A DNA stretch of 64,000 nucleotides from Phoronis australis (Eukaryota; Phoronida; Phoronidae): the NCBI GenBank assembly GCA_002633005.1, contig NMRA01000064.1, positions 622,354 to 686,353 of the forward strand. Direction: 5' to 3'. Below are positions 39,804 through 53,300 of the stretch, piece by piece (the stretch's first letter is position 1; each line of letters begins with the position of its first letter). Made by a program: the position numbers and the translations under genes. The notes under the pieces are model-generated. The model was not told the origin of the DNA and made no database searches. It saw nothing but the letters and a program-made list of their open reading frames with translations.

Positions 39804-42481
39804 CAGGGGCGGATCTACGTTTTCAGTAAGGGGGGGGTTTAGGATTCCCGCAAAGGTCGAATCCTAGGCGCGTGGCGCCGAGAGGGGGGGGGGTCGGGAG
39901 GGGGGGTTTCCCCCCCTCCGTGTAAAACAATTTTTTGTTTTTGTAGCCAAATAGTGAAATTTCCATGCATCCTGGTAAGTTTCTGGCACTTAACATGTCT
40001 CTTGAGTTTTTCTTAAGATAATTTAAAATCCTTCTCGATTTCGTCGCATGAACGTGGCTCATAAGTTTCGTGAAACCATATTTGTGCACATCTGGGTATG
40101 AGTCGCGCCACCAGCAAAAATTTTTGTTGGAACATCTGCTTATACACACCTTTTTAGCATGCGAAAAGTCGTATATGAAAAGGTGTGGTGTGTGTGTGGG
40201 TTTAGCCAACTACCAAATATTCAAGAGCATAAGAAGCACCGACGGGGAGTAAAAAATTGAATATCAGATGATCGCGTAACAGCAGCCTCAAGTTGTTTAA
40301 GAACAAAGACCTGTACTGTTAGTCTCGAAATAAACATGTGTTCTGTCTCGTTATGAGAAAAACTGGCAAACGATGGTGCTCTCAACACATAGTATATTAC
40401 TAAAAGCGACAATAAACAATTAAGTATCACTTTATTAAGCTGAATCACGTTGACAACAATTGAAAAACGTCAAATGTATTTGGAAACGAATCATATGAAA
40501 ACAGTTTCACGAAACCAAAACATTCTGTACATCGTGGTGAAAAGATAATCAGGACCAGTTCGCAGAGGGACCAGATGTACACTGAGAGTACACAAAAACG
40601 CCTGGTCCATCACGAGACCAAAAGTACACCTGTGCTTATTATCCCTAGAAAAATAGTCGATCTGTCGCGGGACCAAACAGTTCTGGCTGAGATGAATAGT
40701 TTTACAAAGCACACTTTGGTAAAAAAACATCACCAGACTAGTTCGCGAGACCTAAAGCGTACTATGCAAAAACTTTTGAATTGAAAACCTCTCTCTAGAC
40801 ACTTTTAAATTCCCAGTGGTTGCTCATACATGTACGTGTATTTTATACATTTGGTCGTCAACTGCTGCGAGAGGTTGTCTAGGAAGGGTTTTCGCACCGT
40901 TCTGTAATACTCACTGGAAGAAACAAGTATTGAGTACAAATTTAACTACGCACTACGTGAAATTAATTTTGGATATGAAGCAGACAGAGCCAAGTGGAAA
41001 TACAAACCAGAATCAGTTTTTGTGCACTCGTAGACCCTCTGCTGTATTGGGTAAATTTGGCATGACCAAAAATAATTTCTATTTCGTTTTCATTGTATAC
41101 AAGCATAAAAACCGACATTATGTACAAACTGTGTAGAATTATATCTTATTACGTGGGTATGTATCCAGGAACGTTAGTCCTATTCTGCTGTTGTCTGGAC
41201 TGCCGAGGAATCTGTATATCGCGGGATCCAATGGTTTGCTCGTCTTGGAACCATTCTACCCAGGCATCTTTGATGTTTGTTCCCAACGCTTGCACTTCGT
41301 CAACTGCTGTGTCAATGAGCTTGTAAGCCTCTACAATGTCGTTTGGCAGCTCAATTGGCACTATGAAACCCCCTGAGGTTGCCAAGTCCATTCAAAAGAC
41401 TTACATGCGCAACTAAATTTGATCCGTTCATCATGAACTACTTCAAACCTAGTCGATGTATCCCAGGACCTATTTGCATCTCTTGCCATTTTCGGAATAA
41501 ACGTCCCAATGTCTGAACGCTTGAAACCCCAAGTACTAACATCAAATAAATGCCCATGGTCATGGGCGTTTCATCGGGTGGGAATTTCTGCGGAAATTGC
41601 CAGTATAGAAGACAGCAGTGGTGCTTATTGCAGGTAGAAAGACGGTAGGTATTGAGGTCGGAACTAGAGCTCCTTAGGAGGCCTATTGAACATCGCACGA
41701 GTCCCTCAAGACATTGCTGTAAAAATACAGCCTCCCCGCAATTTCTGGTACTGTACACTGTTCGCGAATGCGGTCACTTTGTCAATGTGAGTGCCCCCTT
41801 GGTCATTTTTTGTATAGACATATCTTGTTAGAGTGCATCTTCAAACGGTTCCGCGACCAGACCACGGCGCCCGCGACAATAGTAATTCTTCGGAAAACGA
41901 GTTCTTTTCAAAAATACTACATGTACATGTAGGCTACACTGTATGTATTGCGCAAGACAACTTTACTATACACCAGTCAAATTCGAGTTACAAACGTGTA
42001 GGGTATAATGGAATGACAGATGAGGTAAAAACGTTGCACGTCAATTTGCCTGAATATCAGGGTTGCGGCACCACAGTATTTCCCCTAATCAAATCAAATT
42101 ATATCTTAGAGTAAAGAAGCTAGTTATCTAAAGAAATCAGCTATAGAGCTGCTCTTTCAGCGGTGAATCCATCTAAAATGCTTGGCAACTTCAGAAGTGT
42201 CGACGGAAGCGCGCCCACAATTGATCTCCGCGCGTTTTGCCGATGATCCACGAAGACTCAAAATGCGTTGATTTTCATAACAGCAATTTGCAATTCAAAA
42301 ATTTATTTTTTCAGAGTGAACCCCCCCCTCATTTTTTTCCAAGTTGGTTTACTTGGGGTTTACACACGCTGGTGGTGTCGTTTTTGTTTTGGTGACGACG
42401 TTTTTGTTTTTTTTTAATTTTGGGTCCTGGCCCAAGGGGGGGGTTTAAACCCCCTGAACCCCCCCCGTAGATCCGCCTCTG
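39804..42481. mobile_element. hAT-like DNA transposon, ~2.7 kb, decayed
   Basis: Terminal inverted repeats CAGGGGCGGATCTACG at 39804 and CGTAGATCCGCCTCTG ending at 42481 (15 of 16 paired), each followed inward by long G or C runs. A direct GAAAA flanks both ends. CAGGGGCGGATC is a typical hAT terminus. The interior has a fragment of a hAT transposase on the minus strand. It lies in the spacer upstream of pinhead. Confidence 0.75.
41146..41575 (-). pseudogene. hAT transposase relic (TTF/ZMYM-type)
   Basis: The minus strand encodes, in two frames, text typical of the region before the hAT dimerisation domain. The first part is HLFDVSTWGFKRSDIGTF to VVHDERIKFSCA. After a frameshift near 41390 come GGFIVPIELPNDIVEAYKLI, IKDAWVEWFQ, and an IPRQSRQQQNRTNVPG segment matching the R-Q-T-x-R-x-N-x-P motif that precedes EEYYRR in this family. 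The frame stops at 41149 before the EEY block, and nothing homologous follows. It is therefore truncated and frameshifted, and sits inside the 39804-42481 element. Confidence 0.6.
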
Positions 42482-44423
42482 GAAAACAAATTAAGCACAC
42501 TTGTTGATTTAGTGCATTTCCAGACAAAGTACCGGTAACCCCTCTGGCGAGTAAAATTAAAACTATAAGCAATGTGTCAATAGGTTTCATTTGGAGATCG
42601 ATACACACAGAGGGAAAATGATAGACTATAACCAAATTCGAAACTTATTTTAGAATTAGGCGATGAAATGCTGACACTACACTACATGTCTAAACGCTAG
42701 GGAAGTGTTTTTAGTAAAATGTTTCATTTTGCAGTTATGTTTGACTTTGGTAACTAATTAAAGTATCAATTCGCACATCAAAAGTTACATTAAGACAGAA
42801 ATGTGGCTTTTGAGACTTTATTTAGGAATTTTGTAAATATTTTTCATTTAATCTACATTTCCAACAAAACGATTTTTGTTTTAAGGCAGCTGCAAACTGG
42901 TGTTCTGTTGGTTTACATTGTACATACTTCTACAGTTTACCTGTATAACATTGGTCTCAACTTTTCAGATGCCCCAATTTATGGTCTCGCAAAAACTGAC
43001 AATGTTCCTAATGCCAGTTGGTTATTCCAGGGTGACTGTGTTCAGAACAAAAAATGACCCATCATGACAAGCCAAGTTGTAAACCTGGTCTCAAGAGGTA
43101 ACAAACTGTCAATTATTTACAAACTTTCTACTTTCACTGAACTTTAAATTCAAAGCATATTTAATGATTGTGTAGATATTTTGTTGAAATTCAGACTTTT
43201 TGCTAGTTACCTCCAAACCCTTGGTATGCAGCGCCATCTTCAGCCACTATGACATGAATATCATGACCAAATACTGTCGCAAGCTAACTGCTGAATTTTA
43301 CAATTTACCTTTAAAATTAGAATTTGTTTACATTTAAAGAAAGGGCAACACTGTGTTACCAGGGACAAATTTATTTAACACATCACTTTGGCTACTGCCA
43401 AATTTCATAAGACTATGTACCATATTACAATATAGATAAGTCAGTGAACTTAGCTAAATACCTACAAATCTAGATTTTAACTGTGAAAATATAAATTTTC
43501 TGAAAGTAGAAAACCTGCAGAATACGAATTTTTACCAATCTACCATTAATTGGATCACATGGCAATTGAGTTACATGGTCATGTCTTTCTAGCAAAATTT
43601 AGAAAAAAGAAAGGTATATTCATAGCAAAAAAGTCCAAAACAAGGATCAAATGTTGTTTCATATAAATGATGGTGAAATCTCATAAAACATCGTTACAGT
43701 TTACTAAATTTTCAATTAATTTTTGCTTTATTCAATTTTTGATTTTTTCATAAAACCAAAAAGTCCAATTTTATGCCTTGAAAAAGTGTAATTCACAAAC
43801 ACTTCACAACAGTGTTTTGGAAAACACCATTTCCTATATATATATAATGTTCCAAAGTTAGCTAAGTTTGGACAATTTTTAGAATACAGCACAGCCTTAA
43901 GTACCCTAAATCTTGAAGCACAGCATATATCTAAGAAAACTTTAGGAACTCTGTATGAAATTGCATTATGCCACTGTGGGCAACAAATAACTGAATATAT
44001 ATAAACTTGACATAAGTTATTTATTAACAACTCAGTTAACAGCTTATTTACACTATCCCATGTAATAACCACAAAATGCACACACTATAAAGCAGTACCA
44101 CATCAATATTTGTTTATGGGCAACTGTGTATATACTATCAACCTCATTGTGGCCAACAGAGGTCATCACTGCATGGTCTTGTTTACAACTGCATTATGAA
44201 CTGAAGCCATAACTTGCTGTCTAGTCCTCAGCACCAATCATCTTCCAATGAACAAACTGTGTAACAAACCACAAAATTGCAACACACAAGTGACACCACT
44301 TCAATGAACCAGAAATGTTCACCTGACACCACAACGTTCCTGTGCTTAAAATCTGAAGTGTTATTTGTTCCTGGGAAGTCAATTTCTCAACTTGCATCAT
44401 GAATCTCATCAAGCTTCAACATG
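42482..44423. other. Spacer 3' of CHCHD1
   Basis: AT-rich and without recognised exons. It contains the likely CHCHD1 3' UTR, with a minus-strand AATAAA at 44020-44025. Confidence 0.45.
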
Positions 44424-47088
44424 TCACTTTGGTTGAGGATGTCTTTTAAAAAGAGTATTCACATGTTTTGAAGATATTCTTTTCTGTCCTGGTACCATAC
44501 CCTGGGCTTCGGCGGCTTGTAACTTGGCGGAGGCTGCCTGAAATATAAAGGAAACCAAGCATGTTAAATTCAGCGACTGGGTGTGGAAACTCAAGTTGGC
44601 AATCAGCAAATGTCAATGTAAACACAACGAAGGGCATTTCGTGCAGAAATAACATAAATAGTACAAATCCAAGATTTGTGGCATTTTGAAAAGAAAATGT
44701 CTTACTGTGTCTGAATCGCCATATACTTCCATTATTCTGCATGCATTTGTCAATGCTGCGCACTTGTTATGCCTAAATCACCCATCTTGTGATCAGTCTC
44801 AATTCTCCCAATAAAGGAGTGTGTACCACTACCAGACCTCATCTAGTGTGAGTTCAGGGCATCCAAAAGGACACCCCGACTCAAATTTAGTCACTCTGGT
44901 AAGGATGCCCTGTTCAGTACTTGGACACCTAGCTGGCTAGCTAGCTGTATGAAGACTATCGTACTTGTATTGCATATGTATACTGAACTAATAATGTACC
45001 TAGATTGTACTTGGAGCACAAATTGTATTTCACTGCTCTACAATTTTGTGCTAGACAACAAAGATTGGATGTTTTCTTTGAATATATGAGGTCTGCTTAC
45101 TGCAGTCGAACTACCTGGGGGATTTTTAACAGGGTGTCCAACAGCCTTGGTGCGAACCTGAATATAAAATTGTAAAAACATGTGTTTAGCCAAGGCAGAT
45201 TGACATTATGATGGTGAAAACAGTCATTGAGCATGGCAGAGCAGTGCAATACAGTGTAATACGTGTACAATACAATTTACAATACATGTACAATCCAAGT
45301 ACAATACTATTACAATATACAAGTACAATACACATCTGGGTGAGATCAATGGTGCTGACACATTGACCTGAGTTTGCCACTGTGAACATCGACAACATCG
45401 AAATTTCCCTTCATGTTTCCAGGCTATTTTGTGACAGGTTGCAGGTTTCAGTTAGGGAAAGGGAATCGTAAAATGAGACAAACCTTGAGGTTCTGTGAAG
45501 AAATAGGAGGAAATTAGCAACCTTGACCAAAATGTTCATTATGAGAAATAAAAAAACATTGACGTAAAGAAGAGCTTTTTGTTAAATCTTACACTACTAG
45601 TGACATGCACAAGTTATGCAACTGTATTTTGCATCCATTCTATGAAAAATATTTTTGTCATGCAATGAACTAACTTCACAGTTACCTGACTAGCAGCGTA
45701 GCACTTATTGAAAGCGGTAACTTCTTTTGAGCATCGTAACTGGTCAAAATCATATTCTTTAAAGCAGTTTAACATCGTTGACATTTCTTGAAGACACGCA
45801 ACCTCTGCAATAAAATGATGTGTTAAAACACACCTGATTTGACACTCCACTCCATTGTATTTATAATGAAACATCCAGATGGTAAAGCTTGTTGCAGTCA
45901 GGTTTCATAAAGGCCTACAATCAACATTAACTCTAAAAACCTATTTTGTGACAAACATAAGTAAAAATGAAAAATGCCATGAATATAAAGTGTTTTCAAA
46001 TGACGTCATCCATTAGATCATCCGTCATGTTGGAGGACAAACATTTCAGCATGTTTGTGGTATCGTGAAGCATAGGCCCATTTCTTATCCAAATTTTCAG
46101 CAGAATTTACTCAGAATGGTGAATCTTTGTGCAATAGTTGGATTCTCAAGCAGGGGTGATAGCGATTTTACGTTGTACTATCGGGCAGTCGAACTAAATT
46201 TTTTTTCTTTTGAAAGAAAACCTTCAATATCATCGGAACGATAATGCATCCCACACAACAAAAATACAAATATATGTAAGGAGTACAAAGTTATTGCAAC
46301 TTTTGCGGTGAAATTAGGGTCACTTGTTTGGACCAGGTTAGACATCTTGAGAGGCAGCGGCATAAGTTCTTACTTTTCAAGCGCATTAAATAAGTTTAAG
46401 CTTGGACGTTCAGCATGGAAAAATGGTTGATCCAAAAGCAACATGTTCCCCGTCTCTTAGTTCCCTTGTCTCTGTTCCGTCATCTCAATTTTCCCCGTTC
46501 CGATTTTGGAATTTTATAGGGGTCTATGCCTCTACTAAAGGTCACCAGTTGTCTTACGTAAGCTGATCACCAGTAACTAACAACTCACAATAACTCGGCT
46601 TACTGTTCTTGACCACTGCCATTGCTAGTCCTCTAACATTTCGCAGTTCCGTGTACTGATGATGTTACTGCAAACATTCTATACAACAAGACAGATAACT
46701 GCTAACACAAAAGTTTAAGACTTACAACATCATATGAGCAAATTACGGTAAAACAGGAGTAAACGGGTCCCACTTGAAAATGCGGGAACAAGGTTACACT
46801 GAATAATGGACACTGCCATTACTCAGTGAAAGCTAGTTCCAGGCAGCCATTCAAGAGGGGCCCGTTTACTCCACTTTTACTCAAAGTACAATGAAAATTG
46901 AAAGCCGAAGTGTGTAGCCTGGTACTGGTAGGCCTGGTTAACTTACGCTTTTGGGAGTCTGATTTACCAGAGACTCTGTCCTTTAAAACAGGTGGTAAAA
47001 GTTGTCTAAATGTGTTATGCGGTTTGTAATTGTTAAATTTCCTACATAACCTAATATTATTTTTCAAAGCTTCGCTCAGGTGCGGCAT
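44424..47088 (-). CDS. CHCHD1: CHCHD1 / mitochondrial small-subunit ribosomal protein mS37
   Basis: Component of the mitochondrial small ribosomal subunit, imported into mitochondria and folded by oxidative disulphide formation. Three exons (46947-47088, 45686-45804, 44424-44537), phases 1 and 0, encode 124 aa (human about 118). Residues 1-47 are basic. Exon 2 holds the twin CX9C motif: C51/C61 and C72/C82, each pair separated by exactly nine residues, in CLQEMSTMLNCF and CSKEVTAFNKC. The C-terminal KHVNTLFKRHPQPK matches the conserved tail. It is divergent from METTL14 with 290 bp between start codons. Confidence 0.92.
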
Positions 47089-47378
47089 TTTCAGCCACTA
47101 ACTGCACAACCGGAAGCACGTAACGAGTGTTTTCCGATTGTCGTAATGTGACATTGATTCAAAACAAGCGGCTGTGTTCGATTTTAACAATTATATAAAG
47201 ACTTTTTTGCATTTGTAAGTGCTCAATAAACTGATTTTTTTCAAGCAGATAAAATTATGTTCAAATACATAACAGTATGAAGAAACTCACGCTTTTAGCA
47301 CGACAACCGCAATCCGTGTCATTTTGTTTGCCGGGCACTGAGTCCCGAAGCTTCTGTTAGTAAGAGGCGTTTTTAGAT
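47089..47378. promoter_or_regulatory. Bidirectional promoter of CHCHD1 and METTL14
   Basis: 290 bp separate the two start codons. An ETS/GABP-type site ACCGGAAGC is at 47109-47117, close to the CHCHD1 ATG. No TATA box is obvious. This is the usual design for a housekeeping divergent pair. Confidence 0.65.
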
Positions 47379-50300
47379 ATGGGCGACAGATTGAAAGAAC
47401 TGAGGGAAAGGTCGCAGAAAAGAAGGCAACTTTTAGCACAGCAGGTTGCTTTGACGTTGTCATCGTTGTAATTTTCGTCGACGTTCTTTCTTACTTTCAA
47501 TTCAGATCTTGTAGTAATAGTCGAGATCACCCGACTCGGGAATCGAACCAGCGACCACGATAAAACCGGCAAGCGTGCTAACCATTCAGCTAATAGGCAA
47601 TTTCCTGTTAGCGAGTAGCTAACAGAGGCGCATATAATTCACTGGAAGCACATCTAAAACAGCCTTCACAGCTTCACGCACCCTATTGTAACTAAGCTTG
47701 TTAGACAGTGACCACCGTCTTTACAACTAGCTGACTGGAGACGGTGTTGCTCCTATAGGAAGTTCATACACTTTTTGGCGAATTTTGCTTCACACTGACT
47801 AAAACATCAAAGTCACGTTGTTCATTTGCATATAGAGGGACACCTTAGCTTAGGAGGCCGTCGATGTATTCTTCCAACTCTAAGAAATACTCCCATTATC
47901 AAACTTTTTCTTTGAGCAGTCCCTCGTTCAGTTCCCAAAATCAGTAACTCACCATTTTTAACTCTGCGCACACCAGGGGATATGACGTCATATGGCCTGC
48001 TGCATGCAGTGTTAAAAATGGGGAGTTACCGATTTTGGGAACTGAACGAAGGACTGCTCGAAGAAAATTTTGATCACGGGAATATGTTTGTTCGAGTTGG
48101 AAGGAATTAAATACACCTAAGGACTCCTGCGATTATAGATGCATCTTGATGTTTGAAAAAAATGCACTCTTCAAACCATTTTATTTCACACGGTGTTTGC
48201 CGTCAGTAACACTTTGGACAAAATAAAAGGAAGAAGGCAATATCTACAAACTCCATCAATTACAAGTAGCAAGATTAACCAAACCAGGAATTAAAATCCA
48301 AGCGATCCAATAGGCACTAGCCATGCAGACTCTTGCATAAATCAAGCTTTAAGAATTCAAAAGCAATTGCTACTATTGAATAGGTTGAGCTGTAATGTGG
48401 GAGCATTTGTTACTCCGGTATGAACAAATGAGTCACTGGCAGTGTCCTATGCTATATTATTTTCAATTCCACCCTGACCAATCATTTCTTTCATTTTTAT
48501 AGTTTGGAGTGGACAGTCCTGAAGGTTTAAGTAAAGTGCTCAAAAGCAAGCAAGATCAGAATGAAGATTTTAAATTGCAGCAAGCTCGTGTTGTGTCTAG
48601 GTATGTACGTGTTGTGTCCAGGTATGTACCTGTTGTGTCCATGTATGTAAGCTTTGGCTGTTGAATCCAATCAAGCCCTAACTGGACATGAAATCTGGCC
48701 TAGCCAGGTACTGGCATAAAGAGTTAAATAGCAATCAGCAACATTGCCAATCACATTAAAAGCTTTAGCTATCATATGATAAGACCTGTGAATAATGCAA
48801 CATACCACAGCTAGGCCAATTTTACAACACTATAGTCACGAAGGATGAAATCTGTACAATTGCTATGCCATTTTTTTGGTAATTGCAAAGTCAAATTAAT
48901 GTCTGACTGTGAATTTAGTGCAGTATTTAACATCTTAAACATTATTTTTCAGTTTAGAGGAAAAACGCAATGTCATCAATGAGGACGAAGTTTTTGATAC
49001 AAGTAAAAAGAGGAAACTTGAGAACCAGGTATATTGAAGCGATTTGAACTATTGGGATGTGTACCAACGTAACGGTTGTACTGTCAATTGTGTGTTTCAT
49101 TGTCTCTCTTGTTTTCTTGGAACAATGAATGCATTGTTGCTGTTAGATTACAACCAGTGATTAAGGTGAACATTTTTAGCATCTAATTGAGGTTTTGAGT
49201 CAGAGTTTTAGAGAATAAGCATTCCTATGTAGAACTATGTGTGCCAATGTCGTAGCAACATTATTAAGAAGAGAAAGTGTGACTTTCTATCACTTTGTGT
49301 GATATCTTATTAAATAACTCAAGTAAAAGCTGACTAATTTGTATATGTGTTGGAAAATATTTTTTGAAATAGTGGAAGATGTTGATGCCACATTGCCAGT
49401 TAGATTAGTTAGGTTTTTTGTACCCAAAACATTACATGAAAATCTTGATTTTATTCATTTAGGCTGGTGGAGTAGACGAGCTGTCCACTGAAGATGATGT
49501 TTACACGGATTCTAGTAAATTCCTGAAGGTATACACCTGACATTGTCAAGTACACAGGCTTTGTCTTGGTTCTAATGTAGTTCTAACAATGTATTTGAGC
49601 CTGTCATTGGCTCCTTGGCTTAAACTAAATGAAGTGCTTAAATGCAAACGCTATCTGATTATTAAGATAAATTACACCTGTTATATCTTTGCTATAGTTA
49701 TTGTTTATGCAGATTCTTTTTTTCTGTTGGTTCTGGTATGTGTTTTTTATTAATGATATATTGATGTGGAGGTGAGATCAATGACACTGATGCATGTGGG
49801 GGTCGTGTATTAACCGATCTTTAGTCATTAAAGGTCAATAAGAGGGTCTCCGTGACTGACATGCCATATCTTTTGAAAACTAGCTTGCATGATTTTGTGT
49901 GGCTCTTGCAAAAGAAAATTGTCTGCATGCTCTTCTGTTTCTTATTGAAGCAGTGAGGCGTATGTTTTAAAATGAACGGGGACGCAGACCAGAACCAAAT
50001 ATGCTTTTTGGCCTCAGTGTTGTTGTTAATACGTTGATTCTATTGTGAAGCTCGATTCCTGCCAGTGTAATCTGTCCTTATGAATTGCATCACTATGCAT
50101 CAATTCCCAAGTCTCATTTGATAACATTGTTATTTCCAGGGTACACAGAGTGCCAACCCCCACAATGATTATTGTCAAAATTTTGTGGACAGTGGAGAAA
50201 GACCGCAAAATTTCATCAGAGATGTGGGTACGTGTTATTTTGCAAGATAAAATGAGATTTACTAACAAAAAGAGCCGCACAGTTATATTTAGTATGTTCT

Positions 50301-53300
50301 GAAGTATCAGTTCCGATGGTGGTTTGTTGTTCATTTTAGTTAGACTTTCTGTAAAATGTGTGTGCCTGCCAATGTTTCTTGTTGCTCAGTTTTGAAGAAA
50401 AGCAGTTAGGGCTGTTCCAGTAAAATCCGTATGGGAGGGGGGGGGACGGCAGTTGAAATAAAAATTTATGGGTGGTTGTGTTTGATTTAAATTCAAAATG
50501 ACTGGTGGTCGTACNCACGCTGGAACCCCTTCACTCGATGATCGAGCGCGGACCGCAGACATTGAAGGAAACATCATTCAATCAAGTAAGCTTTCCACAC
50601 TCCTAAAGTAATGAGTCAAAATGTCCTGAGATTACTCATCATGACAGCTGAGTGCAAAAGAAATTCCCCATTAAACAAATTTACTGTAAGCACCTGGATT
50701 GGCGAGTCAGAGCAAGTTGTCGCCCCTTATTTGTCTGATTACCATTGGCGTATACTGTAATTAAATCCACGGTAAAACTATGTAACTTGTGGGGTATGAG
50801 ACAGTAATTGACAAGACTTTACTTGACAACTGAGAATTTCAAATATCATGACTTTAAGTGACTTGTATGGAAAACTTGGGTTTGCCAGGGCACTAACCAG
50901 AGTGTAAAACAGTGGCATAGACTGGTACAGGAAAGAAAATGTTGTAGGGCAACGTCGTTTACACCAGTCTCCTAAATTAAACCATTAGTTTTGAGCTGGA
51001 CATTGTACTGATTAGTGCAATTTCACAGATGCTTTAGACTGTATAAGGAAATTATTGGAAAGAAATACCAAATGTCAATCAAAAGTGCTTGAACTCCAGA
51101 TGTTGTACTTGATCTTTCTACTGTGTCTTCACTCATCCTCAGGCATATGGACGTGACCTGATGGAAGCTCAAGAGTGGTGCCGCAAGTATCAGCGTAGTA
51201 ATAATGTCAAGGACCTGACCCAGGCCTGGGATCTCTACTACCATGTGTTCAGGAGGATATCCAAACAGCTGCCCCAGGTAATGTGAATGTCTTGCTATGG
51301 AAGATTATTATTTTGTGATCTTATTTTCAATCATCCAAGTTTTGTGACATCTTCATGGAGACATTTGTTCAGTCAAGTAAGGGCCATTGCAAATTCAATA
51401 TCTGATTTTATTGAATAATGAAAACTGTTCATCATCTGTAACCAATAATCTCATCTTTGAAATGCAAATACTGTAATTGTAACAAAACTAAACAACTTGT
51501 TTGTTTCGAAACTTGGTTCCTGACAACATTCAGTCTCAGAGTGCAACTTACTGGGCCTAGCTAGGTGGCCACTGCCTTCTCTCTTCTGATGATGGTGTTT
51601 GAATAAATGACACCGAAACATGTCAAGTTGACTTAGGGCTGTTCCAGTAAAATCCGTATGGGAGGGGGGGGGACGGCAGTTGAAATAAAAATTTATGGGT
51701 GGTTGTGTTTGATTTAAATTCAAAATGACTGGTGGTCGTACTTCAAAAAAATAAAAATTTACAGGTCGTTGTTGTTTCATTGTGCCATAAATGTTTGATG
51801 GTGGGTAATTTCAGTAAGTTTTATAAACAATCCACACATAATCAACAACTAAACTAAACGCAACTTGCAAAAAGCGGCGACTTTTTCCAATCCCTCCGAT
51901 CTCCCCATCGGCATGCCCATAACACCAGTCAACCACAGGCGCTCGAATTTCCCGATGGCTAATAATAGAAACGCATGTTTTCATAGTAGTGAATGACGAC
52001 AGTGGTGATCGAGGAATAGCGCCTGTGCAGTCAACCACAAAAACAACAATGAGAATCCCAAAAGCATTTTGTAAACACATGATTGGAATTAATTTCCAGG
52101 TTTCTTGCGCTTTAAGAAACCAGATTTCCAACAGAGACATAGCATGCATTTCCGGTGGCATTTTTATTTTTCTAATTAGTTTTAATAGCGATTTTACTAT
52201 GGCGCAAGGAAAACTGCGTTGGGTGCTTCGTGATTGCTGAACATTTGTCTACGACGAGTCACGACTTGTGTGAATACGTGCAGCAATAAGCAGATTAGGA
52301 TGTCTTGGAAAAAGGTAAGCTATCTCCGTTCATTGTTTCTACATATACTCCTCATGAGAATATATTCAATAGTTACTCTGTTAATTTTTAACTCCAGTAA
52401 TTAACTTATATGGGACTTCTATAGCGGATTGACGGAAGTTAGCAGACGAACTTTTTGACCGATTTCCGTCTTCTGCTCTCTTTCAATGTAAGAACGCCGT
52501 TCTTTTAATGGAAAACTTAACTAATTGTGATGCATTAACTTCTAGAATAGTTTTGTGGATTTCCTGAACACGTGGCATTCTTCACTGGTCGGGTCGGCCA
52601 CTTGAGTTGTCTAATTGGAACTGGGAGTGAGTTTTGGTCAAGATTGTTTACACAGTTACGCTTTAACATTGTTTTCTGTAGGTCTAATTTTATGTTAGAG
52701 TTGTGCTTAAAATTTTAACACTGTTTATAGGTGAAGTTAGGAGTTCCGCTCCAGTCGATTTCCACGTGTGTTTCTGAAAGTAATTGTAGCGGTTGCCTTG
52801 TTACAAAGTTGTATACTAAATATTTAGTATTTTGACGATATTCTTCATACAGCTTGCTGGCTGGCTATTGTAAGCGATATATTAATGTGTTATGTAATTA
52901 GTTTACTAATTTCATCGAGTTATCCCCAGAAGAATGCTAAAAGAAATGTAGAATAGACCATTGACCGTCACATTAGGATCGCTTCCTCGTAGAGGGAGGG
53001 TTTTTCAGGTGAGCGCGAAAGTGGAGTAAAATGTCTCGGTAGGCCACCAATACAGGTAACTAAAAATGGTTGTAGACCTACTTTTGCCATAAAAATCGTA
53101 GCAGCAAAAAAAATGGGCGATGCACTTAGTAAGAAATGGGCGCGTCGTTTGAGGCCGGCTGCATCACAAAGGTCCGCGTCGGCAAAAATTCGAGCTTACA
53201 ACTTTCGAGTCTGGGTACTCTCATTAGTGAATAATGTGTAGGTATATCATTCATCACTTTTACTTTGAAAACGAAAAATTAAGTCGATAAAAATCTTTAT

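Noticed and set aside
47505-47600. Functional tRNA gene
   Set aside because: A and B boxes are good but the T-stem and acceptor stem do not pair; more like a SINE head.
50517-51277. A real nested mTOR gene
   Set aside because: Only two of the many exons are present, starting mid-exon at an N; assembly chimera is simpler.
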